Part shown: positions 27,727 through 40,047 of the stretch, piece after piece | How positions within the stretch are numbered: the stretch's first letter is position 1 | How the letters are laid out: each line of letters opens with the position of its first letter | Assembly: GCF_022201045.2 (NCBI RefSeq) | Contig: NC_068558.1 | Location: forward strand, 2,418,001 to 2,482,000 | Reading direction: 5' to 3' | Origin: Citrus sinensis | Taxonomy: Eukaryota; Streptophyta; Magnoliopsida; Sapindales; Rutaceae | Length of the DNA stretch: 64,000 nt | Program-made: the position numbers and the translations under genes | Notes under the pieces: model-generated | The model's input: the letters and a program-made list of their open reading frames with translations, nothing else | Databases searched by the model: none | What the model was told of the DNA's origin: nothing

Positions 27727-28459
27727 AATGCCATGACTGCTGAATTTAGATGATGAGATTACTTTACCATAAATCTTTGTTTGTTTGTTTTCCTTTTTTT
27801 AATTTTTTTTCCATCTCGTACATCCGAACTGGCTAAAAGAGAGAAGTATACTATCTATTAGTATTTCAGTTTTTGGCGATTGTGTAAATCAGTTTGGTTC
27901 ACTTTGTTTGTATCCCATTGCAGAGAGTAGCATATTGTTGTCACAGATAGCCATACTATATGATTGAATAATGTCCCCATGCCTATATTTTTTCAGTAAA
28001 GCTGATACAAATTTTATTCGAAACTCGGCGTTTCAATTTACACAAGCCGGGCCTCCCAACATCAAATCTTGGGAAACCATCGCTCCAGTCAGCCCACGGG
28101 CCCAATTTGGCCCATGGTAAATGAAATATTGGAATGCGATGAAAATATTAAAAAATAAGTCACTGCTCAAAATAAAAATTAAATGAAAAAGGAATCTTAT
28201 TTTTTTTTTTAAAAAAAAACAAATCCATACCCAGAATCCAAGTTCAAAGCAAATACAATTATACAAATCAACGACAGCTGGTAAGTTACAAATTTCACTT
28301 ATAATTAATCTAAAATTAGTTTCCACAATTTTTAAGTTCTTTGAGTAGCGGCAATTTAAAGATATAAAGAATACTTTAAAGCTCAGCGTACCCATAGATT
28401 ATGTAATGGCATAGCTCATTCAATAGCTTAAGTTAGCACTGTAAACAACAGAAATTATT
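27727..28459. other. 3' flank of HIPL and intergenic DNA
   Basis: The first about 250 bases are probably 3' UTR. The remainder is AT-rich with no recognised gene. A minus-strand reading frame at 28033-28395 has no family resemblance and is judged to be chance. Confidence 0.4.
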
Positions 28460-28625
28460 AAATAGTTGGACAAAAATGTTTTAATTCGGAATTTTAAAGT
28501 ACGGAATCATATGAAAAAGATGTATAAACCGTGCGGTTTAAGTGTTTTAAGTTTTAAGTCTTTAAAATCCTGCGATTTTAAAATTTTCCTGAACTTTTCC
28601 TTCACTCTAATATCCCAAACCCAAA
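28460..28625 (-). mobile_element. Partial copy of the TTTTAAAG-rich MITE at 58.2 kb
   Basis: This segment matches the reverse complement of about half of the inverted-repeat element at 58241-58525. Shared blocks include GAATTTTAAAGT, TGCGGTTTAAGTGTTT and GATTTTAAAATTTT-like sequence. The ends are degraded, so it is a truncated or older copy. It is non-coding. Confidence 0.6.
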
Positions 28626-29584
28626 AACTACTAATGGTTGGGTGAATCTCCAACAAATAGTATGTATTTATTGTTAAGTTGATTTATTAAAAGGCACACT
28701 TACATTTCATCCCATAACTGAACCTACGCTTGCAAACAAAAATTAAAGTAATATAAGAGAACTCTTAAGTTATATGTAATGTAATTTATATCAATTCACA
28801 TGAACAGTTAGTGGTGTGTGGGTCACTTACTGTTCGCGTGAGTGTGAGTGGTGTAAGTTATGAATGTTTTTTTTTTTTTTTTTGGTTTGAGATTTTCTAT
28901 TTCATTATGCGGGTGCACTTCTCTTTAATCCAAATTAGATAAAAAAACAAACCAGCTTAAAAATTAAAACCTTCATGCTAACCACTAATTACTAACAAAG
29001 CAAAATCCAGTCCAGGTTAATTTAAAATCACCAAAAGCCGAAGCATTTACTCGGAAAATGACCCAAATAACCTTAGACAAAAGTGAAATCACACAAACAG
29101 TTATGAGTTGATTACCCTGCTTTCTTCTCCTTCCCAAGTTCCATTTCCTTCTGTCTCTTCCTCACTTTTCCTTCTCTTTCTTGTTCTCCTGTTTTCACTC
29201 TCACACGAACCCAAAAGAGGAAAAAGAAAAATTAAAAATTAAAAGAAAAACTTAAATTTTTTTTAAAAGGAAAAAAGAAAAAAGAAAAAACGACACAGAC
29301 TAGAATTAGAAACACAGACGGTTTATTTATGTGAACGATGCTTTGGACCATAGGTCCTAATCCAGCTTCTGCTTTGTCTTCATTTTTATCTCTGTCTTAA
29401 AACAACATTAATCTTATTTTCCAATTTTTCTTTTATAGTTTAATTTCACTTTGATTTTTTTATTTTTTTGTTTTTAACCTAAATGCCTAAACCCATGAAT
29501 ACGATGAGGAATATGATCCTCTACATGTAATCCCACCGTAAGTAACCTAAACCCCTCTCGATCTCCATCTTCGTCTCCCCAGCC
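28626..29584. other. Intergenic DNA and DDR4 promoter region
   Basis: Around 28790-28862 there is a loose foldback: GAACAGTTAGTG and the inverted CACTTACTGTTC enclose a short GTGTGTGGGT loop, suggesting another small inverted-repeat element. From 29100 the sequence becomes CT-rich and then A-rich, as is common in plant 5' regions. The final about 150 bases are the likely 5' UTR of the DDT gene. Confidence 0.45.
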
Positions 29585-32500
29585 ATGTCCCGTGAATCCA
29601 CCCCTGCGTCTCCGATCCCTAACGACGATACCCCTAATCCCCAAAACGACGACGCTCACTCCCCTCAAAACGACACCACTGCTACTACTGCAACTAATAC
29701 TGCCCCTACTCCTCCTGTCAATAGAAGCAACCGCCCTTCCCGCGCGTGCACTCTACGTACGGCTCAGCGCCTCTACGCCGCTGCCCAGGCGCAGGCCCAG
29801 GCCGTGATCGAGCGCAAGCCTAAGAAGAAGGAGCAAAGAGAGAGGTTCGATGAGTCCCCCCCGCAGCAATGCAGCGCTAATAGTAAGATTGTCACGCCGT
29901 TGCTCGCTGATCCTCCGCCGTCGCAGCTGCCACGCTGGAGTCTCCGGGCCATGTGGGAGTTAGCTTCCGTACTTAATTTCTTGCATGTGAGTGTTTTTTT
30001 TTTTCCTTTTAGCAAATTCCCCCCCGCGCCCCCTTTTTTTGTTTCTGTGAAGTGATTTTGTTGTTGTTGTTGTTGCTGTTTGTTAGGTGTTTAGGCCGTT
30101 ATTGAATGTAACAGCTGAGTTTTCGGCAGAGGAGTTCGAGACGGCGTTGATCACTCCTAATGATACTTTAAGTGATATTCATATACCCATTTTAAAGGTT
30201 GGTGCTTTTGGCTTTGCATTAAAGTTTGTGTTTTTAGTTTCAGTTCCTTTTTAGTTTCTAGTTCGAATTTAGCCTTTTTGGTCATCAATTCAGTTCTTAG
30301 CGGGGCAATGCCTGTACATCTAGTCCTATTTGCCATTTTTTCAACTAAATAAGAGGAATGTACTTGCAAGGTTTAGTGCTTAATTGTAGTTTTTGCGATG
30401 CTTTTGTTGATATTTGGTGTAGCCTGTTCTTCAGACTTTAAGTGAGAGAAACAGCAAAGAACACTACAGTTGTACTTGTTGATGTATCATGGGTTTTTTT
30501 TTAGCAGAGAATTAGCTCACAATGTGATGTTGTGATGTGAAAAAGGCAATGGGAATGTGATTATCATTTGGTGATGCTTTTTCCATATTCATATGATGAA
30601 TGGTAAAAACTGTCGATTGGATATTGAATGTTATGTTTGTAACTAGTAATTTTCTCTCAAAACAAAGAATCCAAATACAGATGCTTGAGTATTTGGCAAT
30701 GATTTTTAGGGTTCAATACAACTATACTATTCATCTGTCTATTGCATTGATTGGTTACCACAGTGCAGATAAAACTCCATGACATTGTATGAGCAATGAG
30801 CTATGTTTGTCTGTCCTATGATCACAAATTGTGCAATGTGTTCCATGAGTACATTTTGTAGATTTTGAGTCTCAAACATTAAGTTCCTAGTTTTTGAAAT
30901 TTTGCCTTCTATGGCATGTTCTACAAGGGCATTTGAATTTTGAAAGAAAAGTACATCAATTATCCTTTTCTGCTATAGAGGACAAAAATGAATGGAATTT
31001 AGATTTATAGCAATATATAAAGAAGATTTTTGTAGAGTGTGCAAAAGAGCTTTGGGTTTCTCTCACATTGAAGCACATTTAAATTAGTGTAAGCAGACTT
31101 TTAATGTTGAAAAATCGATTTTCATTAATAGTGTCCATGAGGTTTGATGTCTGCCTTTGTTAGTAGTCAAATAATGAAAACTTATTGTAGGAAATTTTCC
31201 CTCCTCCTGGGAAGAGCTGAGAACAGAAAACCGTTTGGAAGGTTTTATTGTATGATGTATGATTTTTCTTTAGATGAATTTGCAAAACTTACAGTTGTTT
31301 CTGCTTACTCTGTGTTTCTATTCTATGAGCCTCTTTGCCTTTGTATATTTAGTCACACAATTTTGGCATATTGATAATTCAAAATGAGAAACTTGATTAC
31401 TTGTCTGATTTTTAGTGCCACTCAAACTTAGCCGCTGTTCTGGTCTTTCAGACCGTTTTAAGCAGTAATGGGGATAGTTTTCACTTGTATAATAGTGAGA
31501 AGCACTGGAGGTGCTCTGTTTCGAAGTTTCTCCTGTTGCTGCCTGGGCTCTTGCTCCCCGTCTTTTTTCCCCTTTCTTCTCTCTTAAGGATGGGCTTCAA
31601 CCTGATAGTTGAGAGTTTGGACGAGAGAGTTTTCATCTCTGAAGGAGTTAAAAGATGATGAGTGATGCTGGTGAAATTATTATTATTATTATTTTAATAT
31701 TTCTCACTGCTGTTTTAGTTCATAGACCTTCAGGTTTTGAATATAACCTCTATCTGTTAAATCTGATTAATGTTTTGAAAAGATTTAAGGGATGTTTACT
31801 TGGGATATGATTTTCCTTTTAATTAACATTTTCCTTGATTTTGTAATGCGCTCTGACATGTTCATGGAACATTGTTTAGAAATTCAACATTTTTTTAATG
31901 GTACTTATCACTTGCGAATTTCAGTGCTATTGCTTATTTGTTTTAGTTTTCCTTGTTATAGGCAATCCCTCCTATTACACGAATGGCCCTTACACGTGAT
32001 ACCTGGGTTACTGTTTTATGCAGAAAATTAAGAGACTGGTGGCACTGGGTAACTTGGTTATTGAACCCTTATCAACTGATGACAACAATGCGTCATACAT
32101 AATAAGGTCATTGCTAACATAGGCTTATAATCTTATTGTAGGTTGCAGAAGGGGATCTTCCTATTGTTGCTTCGCATGGGTGAGTTTTTGCATCTTTGAA
32201 GCACTTTACTATATGATTATCTCTGTGTTGCTAATGTTGCATGTTCATGCTAATTTTTTAGGACGGAGGTTGAAGTATATAAAACACTTGATCCTGGGGT
32301 CCGTGTGGTTATCTTGAAGGCACTTTGTGATATTCGTGTTGAGGTATTACTCTTGTTATAGAAAAATACGTTGTACTCTGCAATTGGGTAGTTGACTGTT
32401 TGGCAGATTAGGATCCGACTCTTTTGTTCTCTGTACTACACCTTGAAACCTGTTGTGCTTATTTGTCCATCATCATACATGAAACTTAAATCATAATTTT

Positions 32501-35350
32501 GTTGAATTAGTCTGCACAAAAACATAGCTCATCCAATAAAGCCTTCATTCCAACTGCTTAAAGTTAGATTGTGAATCTTTTGACGCTGTTTAACTTTATC
32601 ATCTATCAAGAACCCTATTAAATTATTGGCCATATTATGTTGCTGCTATTCATATATATGTATGAATAGTCCGTGATTTTAATTTTGGTAACGATGCCCT
32701 CCTATTTTGTCAACATAGTCTCTAGTGTCTACTATGTACAAACAACATATACTGTGGTACTTCTTTCTGGGTTTTATTTGTAAGTTGAACATAAGAAACA
32801 TAATCTTTGGTGATAGATGCTACACATTGATTTTAAAAGTCAGTTGTGAAATCTAATGTCATATGATGGTACCAAGTTATAAATTCGATATAAATTTCTT
32901 TTGCTTCCTCTAAAACCTTTCTGTAAATTAACTAAGCAAGTAATAGCTAGATGAACAATCTTTATCACCATCCTAATCAGTTGATTTCTGCAGCAAGAAG
33001 ATATCCGGAACTATATTGACAACTCGCTTAAACATGGTGTTCAACTTTCGGCATTTCGTAAAGAACGTGTTGGGGGTGATTCATATGGAATTAATTACTG
33101 GTAACATAACTAAGCTTTTCATAAGGATCCATTAATGATTTTGGCAATTTCTACTTTCAAATTGACTGAATAATGTCTTATGTTATCAGTAGATGATTTT
33201 TTGGTATGTGAAAATGATGTATGGTATTAGTAATTTGGTGCAGGTATGAAGATGATCCAGTAGTAGGTCATCGGTTGTACAGAGAGATAAGAAAAGTTGA
33301 GGTGAAGAAAGTGAAAGCCAAGGGTTCCCATGTCCTCCCTACTGCTACATACCAGTGGGAAACAGTTGCAACTAATTTGGAAGAATTTCAAGATGTTTCT
33401 GTATGTGTGTATATTTCTGTCCATGTGTAAAGTGGACTTTTTTCGCTTCTGTATGTTGTGAGATCTAAGAACGTCAAATATGGTCAATTACCTGATATTG
33501 CGAGAGGACATGCAGGGCTATATATATGTGTGTGTGTGTGTATTTTCCAAGACGGTTTTATCTTGTCCTACACTAAATTTTTGGTACTGCTCCTACAGGA
33601 AAAGCTTTTCTCTAGCAAAAATAGAACCGAGGCATCCCTTGGGAAGAAGTTAAAGAATGACATGCTTCCAGAAATTGAGAAGGAACATAAGGTACTTAAA
33701 ACTGCCTTTTTCCAGGTTCCATAAGCCCTGTTATGGGGCTGTAGTTGTGTTTTTTTTAACTAGCTGAAAAAAGGATTGCCTCATCTTTTCACTGGCATTT
33801 TGTGATGTTTCTCAGTTGTGTGGTCTCTGTGATGTTTCAGTAAATAATGCTATCCCATTTTCTGTTTTTATGTTCTCAGAGGAAAGAGAAATTACTGAAA
33901 AAGCAGCATAGACAAGCTCTGCTTCTTGATAACTTCATAAATGTCGATGGGCTTGGTCCCGGACGCTCCCTTCGTGACAGAAAACCTGTCACTTATACTT
34001 TTGGTGAGAATAACAAAATCTATTTATCAATCTTCTCAATATCTTGTTCTGCTTCCTGTTAATGAGAGCCCCCAAGTTTAGGGATTACGGATTGAAGGAA
34101 TTCTGACATGTCAAAACATTTTGGCAGACGATTATGACCGATCAATCAATGAGGCTATCAAGATAACCAAGTATGGAGATTTTCCCTGAATCCATGTTTT
34201 TGGGTTTACATTCAATATAGCTTGTTGGGAGGGGGAAAAATGTATGTTTGGACAATATTCTGTTGTTTGATGTCCTTGTTCTCTACTTTTGTATCAGGCG
34301 GAAGCCATCATCCCCAGAGCCTAATCTAAGAAGAGAAGTCGGTTTCAAATCTGAAGCTTCCATGAATGGTAAATGGAGTGATTCTATGCATGCCTCTGAA
34401 CATGTCACATTCAATGCGCTGTCCCCTAATTCGCTTGATTATGATGAGTTTGATGAAGAGCGTAAACCTGAATCATTGGACCGAAGGTAAGATAAGTTTG
34501 TGTTATTTTCATTGCCTTGAGACTTTTAAGAAATTAACCATGACATAAATTATAAAAGGAATTAACCATGACATAAATTATGTATAGCAATCGGCGAAGA
34601 CAGAGGCCTCAACGATATTCAGTCAAAGAGTTTGTTGAAGCTGTTTCAGATAATGATGCAGATTTTGATAGTGATGATGATATAGTTGGAGAAGTTGTAT
34701 ATGATGAGGAATATCTGAGGAAACGGAAACAGAGAAAGCTTTCCAGCAGCTCGGAAGGAGATGAGGAATACCATTGGGATGAAGAAAATGCTGAAGATGA
34801 AGAAGAAGAAGAAGAAGAAGAAGATTCCTTGAGTATCAGTGAGGACAGTGATGAGCCTCAAAGGGTTAAGAAATTGCCAGGCCGTACTCGGAGGGAAACT
34901 AAATTGAGGTCAGTAGATGAGTTGCAATCAGGTCTAAGACGCAGTAAAAGGGCCTCCAGAAACCGCATTAATTACCGACAGTATGAGTTGTCTGAATCAG
35001 ATACAGAGTCGGCAAAGCCCAATAAGTCCAGTGAATCAGATAAACAATCAGATGCAACAGATAAACAATCAGATGCAAGTGAGAACGCAGAATATTCAAT
35101 GGGTAGTCAAGAGTCAGATGGCAATGACGATGACCAGGAGATAAAAGTTGATCAACCAGTTGAAGGTTATGCCGAGACAGTTGAGAAAGAAGAGCAAAGT
35201 CAGCCACCAGAGAAACCAAATAACCCAGGCCAAACTGAAGTTGAAGGAGTGAAAAAGAGACGTTTCCTTGACCTAAATGAGCTTGCCCCGGGTTCTGGTT
35301 TTGATGATGGTCCAAACTCGATAAAAGATGATGATACAGGTGATTTATAG
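29585..35350 (+). CDS. DDR4: DDT-domain chromatin protein, DDR4-like (12 exons)
   Basis: The exons are 29585-29986, 30087-30197, 31962-32048, 32142-32179, 32262-32343, 32994-33100, 33244-33400, 33599-33691, 33880-34003, 34128-34170, 34298-34486 and 34588-35350; they sum to 2196 nt, or 731 aa. After a disordered Pro/Thr-rich N-terminus, residues about 115-175 (LPRWSLRAMWELASVLNFLH, then FRPLLNVTAEFSAEEFETAL) form a DDT domain. LRDWWHW and VRVVILKALCDIRVEQEDIR follow, resembling the WHIM motif of ISWI-type remodelling partners. The middle is lysine-rich. The last exon encodes acidic and serine-rich tracts. A LDLNELAP segment near the end (about residues 705-712) resembles an EAR repression motif. 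It is likely a nuclear chromatin-associated protein. The second intron is unusually long, about 1.76 kb. Confidence 0.92.
34532..34581. repeat. 22-bp direct repeat beside the last DDR4 splice acceptor
   Basis: The 22-base unit beginning AATTAACCATGACATAAATT occurs identically at 34532-34553 and 34560-34581. The second copy ends six bases before the acceptor AG of the last DDR4 exon. The usual pyrimidine tract is poor there. Confidence 0.85.
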
Positions 35351-36124
35351 AGCTATCCCATATGCTGGAAAGCAAGGGCAGTAGTTCTGTCTCGGGGAAG
35401 CTTAGTGTACGATAGTAAGAGCTATAAATTTTGGATTAAGCTTATCGTGGAAGTTACAATCAGAGCCCTTCCATGGCTTAATATAAGCAACTCCCTTGAT
35501 GCAATTAATTCCAAAATTTGCTGTGGGGAGCAACAGAATGCTGAGAGCTATGTAGATTAGGTAGTCATTTTTTAGTATGTCTACATTCAAAGAAACCTAC
35601 GACAGGTGGATGGGTATTAGTTGAGAGTTATTTAGCTTATCCCATTAATGTACAATAACCTTTAACTAATGTTGTAACTGATAAATTTGGCTTTTAGATG
35701 TTCAAGCACCGTAGTTTATATTTCATGATCATGAGTATGATCTGCCTCTTGAGCATTTGGGTTGGTTGGGCCTGTTGGTAACATATTGAGCTTACAAATG
35801 TTATCTTTGTTGTAACTGAACCATCCTCCCGCAAATGGCAACTACTGTTTCTCTTACTATTCTTCTACTCTTTCAATTGCACTCAACTATGTGTTCTATA
35901 TATCGAAGTGTTGCATTGCTCTGTTTTCATGTGGGTTCACTAAATTGTTTTAATATGTTGATGAAACAGCTTTTTTTTTTTTGGCACTAATCAAATAGGT
36001 TAAGTAGTAGTATTATTATTACACAACTTATTCCAAGATGATGTTTATTCCACTATTAACATAGACATATTCCTCGTAAAAATTTCGTAGAAAAATTATT
36101 CCTAAAGATAGCCGATTTCATGAG
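35351..36124. other. Spacer between two convergent genes
   Basis: This 770-base region lies between the stop codons of DDR4 (plus strand) and the AAA-ATPase (minus strand), so it should hold both 3' UTRs. No further gene was recognised. A small TAGTAGTATTATTATTA stretch is near 36004-36020. Confidence 0.5.
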
Positions 36125-37615
36125 TCACAATAATTCTTGCTTTTCAACTCTGTTTTTTGGGTCGGCATCATTTTCCTTGCTCTGCTCCTCTCTTGACTCC
36201 TCAGCTTGCTTCCTTTCTGCTTCTTCCTTCCCTTCCTTGAGAGCTTGAATCAAGCTTGAAAGGCATTTCTCTACATTATCAGATGGAGATTTAGGCATCA
36301 GATTCTCAGCAACATCGGCAGGTGTGATCTTGGTATCTTCCATCAGCTTTTGAATTGTTTCAAACAATGTATGAGTTTCCACATTCAGATAATTCTTCGC
36401 AAGCACTTTGAATCCCTGGAATGTGCAGTAAGAGAGCTCTATATGTTTATCCATCCTGCCTCTTCTAATCAAAGCTGGATCAAGCTTCTCCACATAATTG
36501 GTGGTGAAAACAATCAGCCTCTCCCCTCCACAAGCCGACCATAGTCCATCAATAAAATTCAGTAACCCTGATAAAGTAACTTTGCTGCTGCCCTCTTCCT
36601 TTGGTTCCTTGCGCGAAATCTCCTTATCCAGCTTTTCTTTCTCATCATCCGACGACTTCTCAGCTTTCTTCTTCCTCTGACCTGTTAGATCAAGCGAGCA
36701 ATCTATATCTTCAATCACAATAATTGACTTACTAGTCGTCTCAATCAAAAGCTTCCTGAGCTCTGTATTGTCCTTAACAGCTGTGAGCTCAAGATCATAA
36801 ACATCATAATTCAACAAATTTGCCATGGCAGCAATCATAGTAGACTTGCCAGTTCCTGGAGGACCATAAAGAAGATACCCTCTTTTCCAAGCCTTCCCAA
36901 TCCTTGCATAAAAATCTCTACTTTTGCTGAAAGTAACAAGATCTTCAATAATCTCCTGCTTCTTCTCCGGCTCCAACGCCATTGTCTCAAACGTTGCAGG
37001 ATGCTCAAACACAATGTGACTCCACATAGTTTGCTTGTAACTTGGCCACTTGTAACCAGGACTGTTTGTGTAAAGCTTCCTCTGCCGATTTCTCACTCTG
37101 ATTTCTTTCCCTTCCTTCACTACATGCTGCAAATAAGACTCAGTTATGATCTCCCTATACCGCTTATGAAATGTGAGCCTGTAGTATCTCTTCTCCTGCT
37201 CAGGATAATATGACATGCCCCTCGTTGTTGACACGACTTTGCTTGAAACCCACCAAACTTTTACCCCGCGGAACTCGTCAGTAACTCTCTCATACTCATC
37301 CATGCTAAGCACCAAGTTGCTGCTATCTTTGCCCATCTCAGCCTTGAGTCTTTTAGCACTCTTGGATGAGTTGACGCTAAGATAAGCCTCAACAGCAGCA
37401 TAAGCCTCGCTGCGCTTGAGGCGATCACCCGTGAATTCATGGATTGAAATCTTGATGTAAGGATAAAAGAACCCCATGATTCTGTGCGTATACTTTTCAA
37501 AGTGGCGGCGAACTTCATATGGGCAATATTGGCGAATGATAGCCCACACAAACATGAAACTTGCTATTGTCGAACCCATTGCTGCCAACATCTCAGTCAC
37601 TGTCGCTGGCACCAT
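36125..37615 (-). CDS. Membrane-anchored AAA-ATPase, ASD/AATP1 type (intronless)
   Basis: A single 496-aa frame on the minus strand starts at the ATG complementary to 37613-37615 and ends with TGA at 36125. Residues about 9-28 form an N-terminal hydrophobic anchor. Residues about 29-130 match the AAA-type ATPase N-terminal domain of plant BCS1-like proteins (ISIHEF, then AYAAVEAYL). The AAA module has Walker A GPPGTGKS at 251-258, Walker B IIVIEDID at 298-305, and a LIRRGRMD arginine-finger region. The insertion between Walker B and the next helix is lysine- and glutamate-rich, as in this family. The C-terminus is highly charged. Homologues are annotated as mitochondrial (ASD) or ER AAA-ATPases; some, such as AATP1/OM66, are stress-induced. 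Location here is an inference. The gene is intact. Confidence 0.95.
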   Translation of the reverse strand: MVPATVTEMLAAMGSTIASFMFVWAIIRQYCPYEVRRHFEKYTHRIMGFFYPYIKISIHEFTGDRLKRSEAYAAVEAYLSVNSSKSAKRLKAEMGKDSSNLVLSMDEYERVTDEFRGVKVWWVSSKVVSTTRGMSYYPEQEKRYYRLTFHKRYREIITESYLQHVVKEGKEIRVRNRQRKLYTNSPGYKWPSYKQTMWSHIVFEHPATFETMALEPEKKQEIIEDLVTFSKSRDFYARIGKAWKRGYLLYGPPGTGKSTMIAAMANLLNYDVYDLELTAVKDNTELRKLLIETTSKSIIVIEDIDCSLDLTGQRKKKAEKSSDDEKEKLDKEISRKEPKEEGSSKVTLSGLLNFIDGLWSACGGERLIVFTTNYVEKLDPALIRRGRMDKHIELSYCTFQGFKVLAKNYLNVETHTLFETIQKLMEDTKITPADVAENLMPKSPSDNVEKCLSSLIQALKEGKEEAERKQAEESREEQSKENDADPKNRVEKQELL

Positions 37616-38150
37616 ATTTCTTTGCTTTACAGTTGCTTTTACTCAGGCCAGGCCAAGCCAAGCGAAAAGAGTATTGTATTTGTGATAAAGCTTTGTGAAT
37701 TGTGCTTCTTTTATTCTGTTTGTTAGGCCTTCGAATCATAACATTGCTAGTCACTTAAATAAAGTGAAGAATGAGAAAACAGAGTAGGTAAGAGTAGAGA
37801 ATTGAGTCATTACTAAACACCGCTTTTTATGGACACAAGTGATATACGGGGAAATTACCATTTTCTCACTATAAATGTTTAAAAGGCTAAAAATATTATA
37901 AAATTTTAAAATCTATCATTTTTTTTAATATTGATTACACATTAAATTTTTGTACAGCAGATCATTACACTGATATTTACAGTCAGATAATGACTGAGAC
38001 TTACATTATTACAATAAATTTAATGAAGTACATGTCCAGAAAAATAATTCTCACACATGAGAGATGTTTCTACTCCACTCGTATTTCACAAAGAAAAATA
38101 TTTACAAATTAACTCTACACAATTATGCATAATTGAGTGAGGTTGAGTTT
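37616..38150 (-). promoter_or_regulatory. Upstream region of the AAA-ATPase gene
   Basis: This holds the likely promoter and 5' UTR of the minus-strand AAA-ATPase, followed by AT-rich DNA. No specific motif was assigned with confidence. Confidence 0.35.
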
Positions 38151-38572
38151 AGGGGTGGCAAAAATATTGGCCTGGTTCGGACCTAGACCGCACCCGGGTG
38201 TTGTGGGCCCCGGGTATAAAGTCGGGCCGATCTTAGACATCACTTGATAAACCTGGAACCCGAATTTTATTAAAAAATATTAATTATTTTAAATATTTAT
38301 ATCTATTTGACTCATTTATTACACATATATAAAATTTAAAACACTTAAAGTTTATATTTTCATGTCAAATTTTATTGAAATAAATTTAAAACTTATATAA
38401 TTACCAAAAAAATATACACATATAATATTAAAAAATCTAAAATTTAGGTACTCGGATTAAAATCTGGCCCGATGCCGAGCTTAAAAAACACAGCCCATAC
38501 ATTTAAGAATTACGTCTGGGCTGGGTCCGGGCATTGCGATACCCAAACTCGACCCGGAGTTTTGCCAACCAT
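38151..38572. mobile_element. hAT-like non-autonomous element, about 420 bp
   Basis: The left end reads AGGGGTGGCAAAAATATTGG and the right end reads GTTTTGCCAACCATG, an imperfect inverted repeat typical of plant hAT elements. Subterminal GC-rich blocks (GGGCCCCGGGTA, CCCGATGCCGAGC, GGGCTGGGTCCGGGC) flank an AT-rich core. No transposase is present. A clear 8-bp target duplication was not found. Confidence 0.5.
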
Positions 38573-39434
38573 GAAAATTCAAACACGTCTCACAATCATA
38601 CTTAACTGTGAAGGTAGTTGTTCACCACTCAGCCAAAACCAAAATCTATCATTTTTTAAACCATCCATAAAATTTTTAAAAAGTATTATTGTTACAGCTT
38701 CCCTATAAATTTGTCAGAGAATCTTTGTCAAAAGATTATTTTACGCTTCTAATTTAATTTAACATTATGATGCAAGGTATTCTTAAATAATGAATTAAAT
38801 AAGGCAAATAATGTGAATTTTGTTTCGAATGTCTGAACAAAAGTGATGCAAACATTTTGCGAAATGTGCATCAAGGATCTGTTTAAATTCTATTATTTGA
38901 TTATGAATGGAATAGAATTCAGTTGGTGGGTCTACGTGGACCGCGATAGAAAAAGACAAACGATGCAGTCGGCGAGTCCACACCGTGTGCTGTAAATAAA
39001 AACAAGTCACATTTTGATCCGCTTAATGACAAAGAAAGAAGGCAAAGTTAAGTGAAAAGTGGGACTTGGTTGACGTTGACGCTGATTTTCAAAATAAAGT
39101 GAACGAATCTTGGAGGGGATTGATCTATCATCTATGCTTTGATCTTGCTTGCTCAGAAATTTCCAAGTCATTCCCCATCAATTTTGTGGGCTTGAAAAGA
39201 TTGGGGATTTGCTTGGGAAGAATCATTCCCAAGAGACTGCACTCTGCACTTGTCTCTCAGCCTGCTGTCTATCTGCATGTAGCATCATCGGGGACGAAAG
39301 TAGGAAACTTCTGGGAAATTTTTGACACGTTTTGCAATGATAATGAAAGCTGTGAAGTCATCTCATGACAATAAGCATGACGACACTCACTGCTTCGAAC
39401 TTTATATTATAAAAGTCAGCAAATGGGTGTGTAT
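38573..39434. other. Intergenic DNA, nothing recognised
   Basis: The sequence is moderately AT-rich. Reading frames at 38472-38708 and 39066-39368 have no family resemblance and are judged to be chance. Confidence 0.4.
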
Positions 39435-39490
39435 GGGAGCTGGCTAAAGCTGGAACTGTAAGTTACAGAATCCGTAACTTGCCAGCTCCC
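39435..39490. repeat. Compound hairpin
   Basis: The outer arms GGGAGCTGGC (39435-39444) and GCCAGCTCCC (39481-39490) are perfect complements. They enclose an inner foldback of AAGTTAC and GTAACTT. It may be the core of a small inverted-repeat element; there is no evidence of transcription. Confidence 0.6.
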
Positions 39491-40047
39491 CGTTTCTAAT
39501 CTATTATTCAACAACTATGATAAATTTATAACGTCCTTTCAAGATTTGTAAAGCCGTAGCCACTAGCCATCCATATCATTTGTTCAACCTTAAATCATTG
39601 GAGCTGTCGAGTGTCGAAAATTCTAGAAAATAAGAACGCAAATTTCAAGGAGAATAATGGGTTTGTTCTGATGTTTTTGTATTTAAATTTTTAGTAGAAT
39701 GAGATACGTATAACCAAAAAAACTTAGAGACTGTTTGGACTCTGGTGAGTGGTGACCCGACCCAGAAAGTAGGTGTCAGCAAATATGTGGCCACTCACTG
39801 TAAAGGCATTATTATTATTATTAAAGGAAACCAGTAGTGGAATAGACTTGTTAGTCATGTTTTGGACTTAACTTTTGATGAAAGGAGACAAATGCTCGAG
39901 TCATATCAACTCACGTGGGTTAGTCCTATGAGCGTAAACTTTGGGGCAAGTACAAGTAACATTGCAAAAATTTATTGTTCATTTTTCTTTTGTTTTGGAT
40001 TGTTTATTTTTTTGGTACGGAGAAAATATTGCAATTATTATTATTCG
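39491..40047. other. Intergenic DNA before the second MULE
   Basis: AT-rich sequence with short ATT triplet repeats. No gene was recognised. Confidence 0.4.

Noticed and set aside
30300-31940. Several short frames inside the long DDR4 intron
   Set aside because: They lie within an intron and lack family resemblance; the flanking exons join in frame without them.
39066-39368. 100-residue plus-strand frame
   Set aside because: No family resemblance and no coding partner exons.
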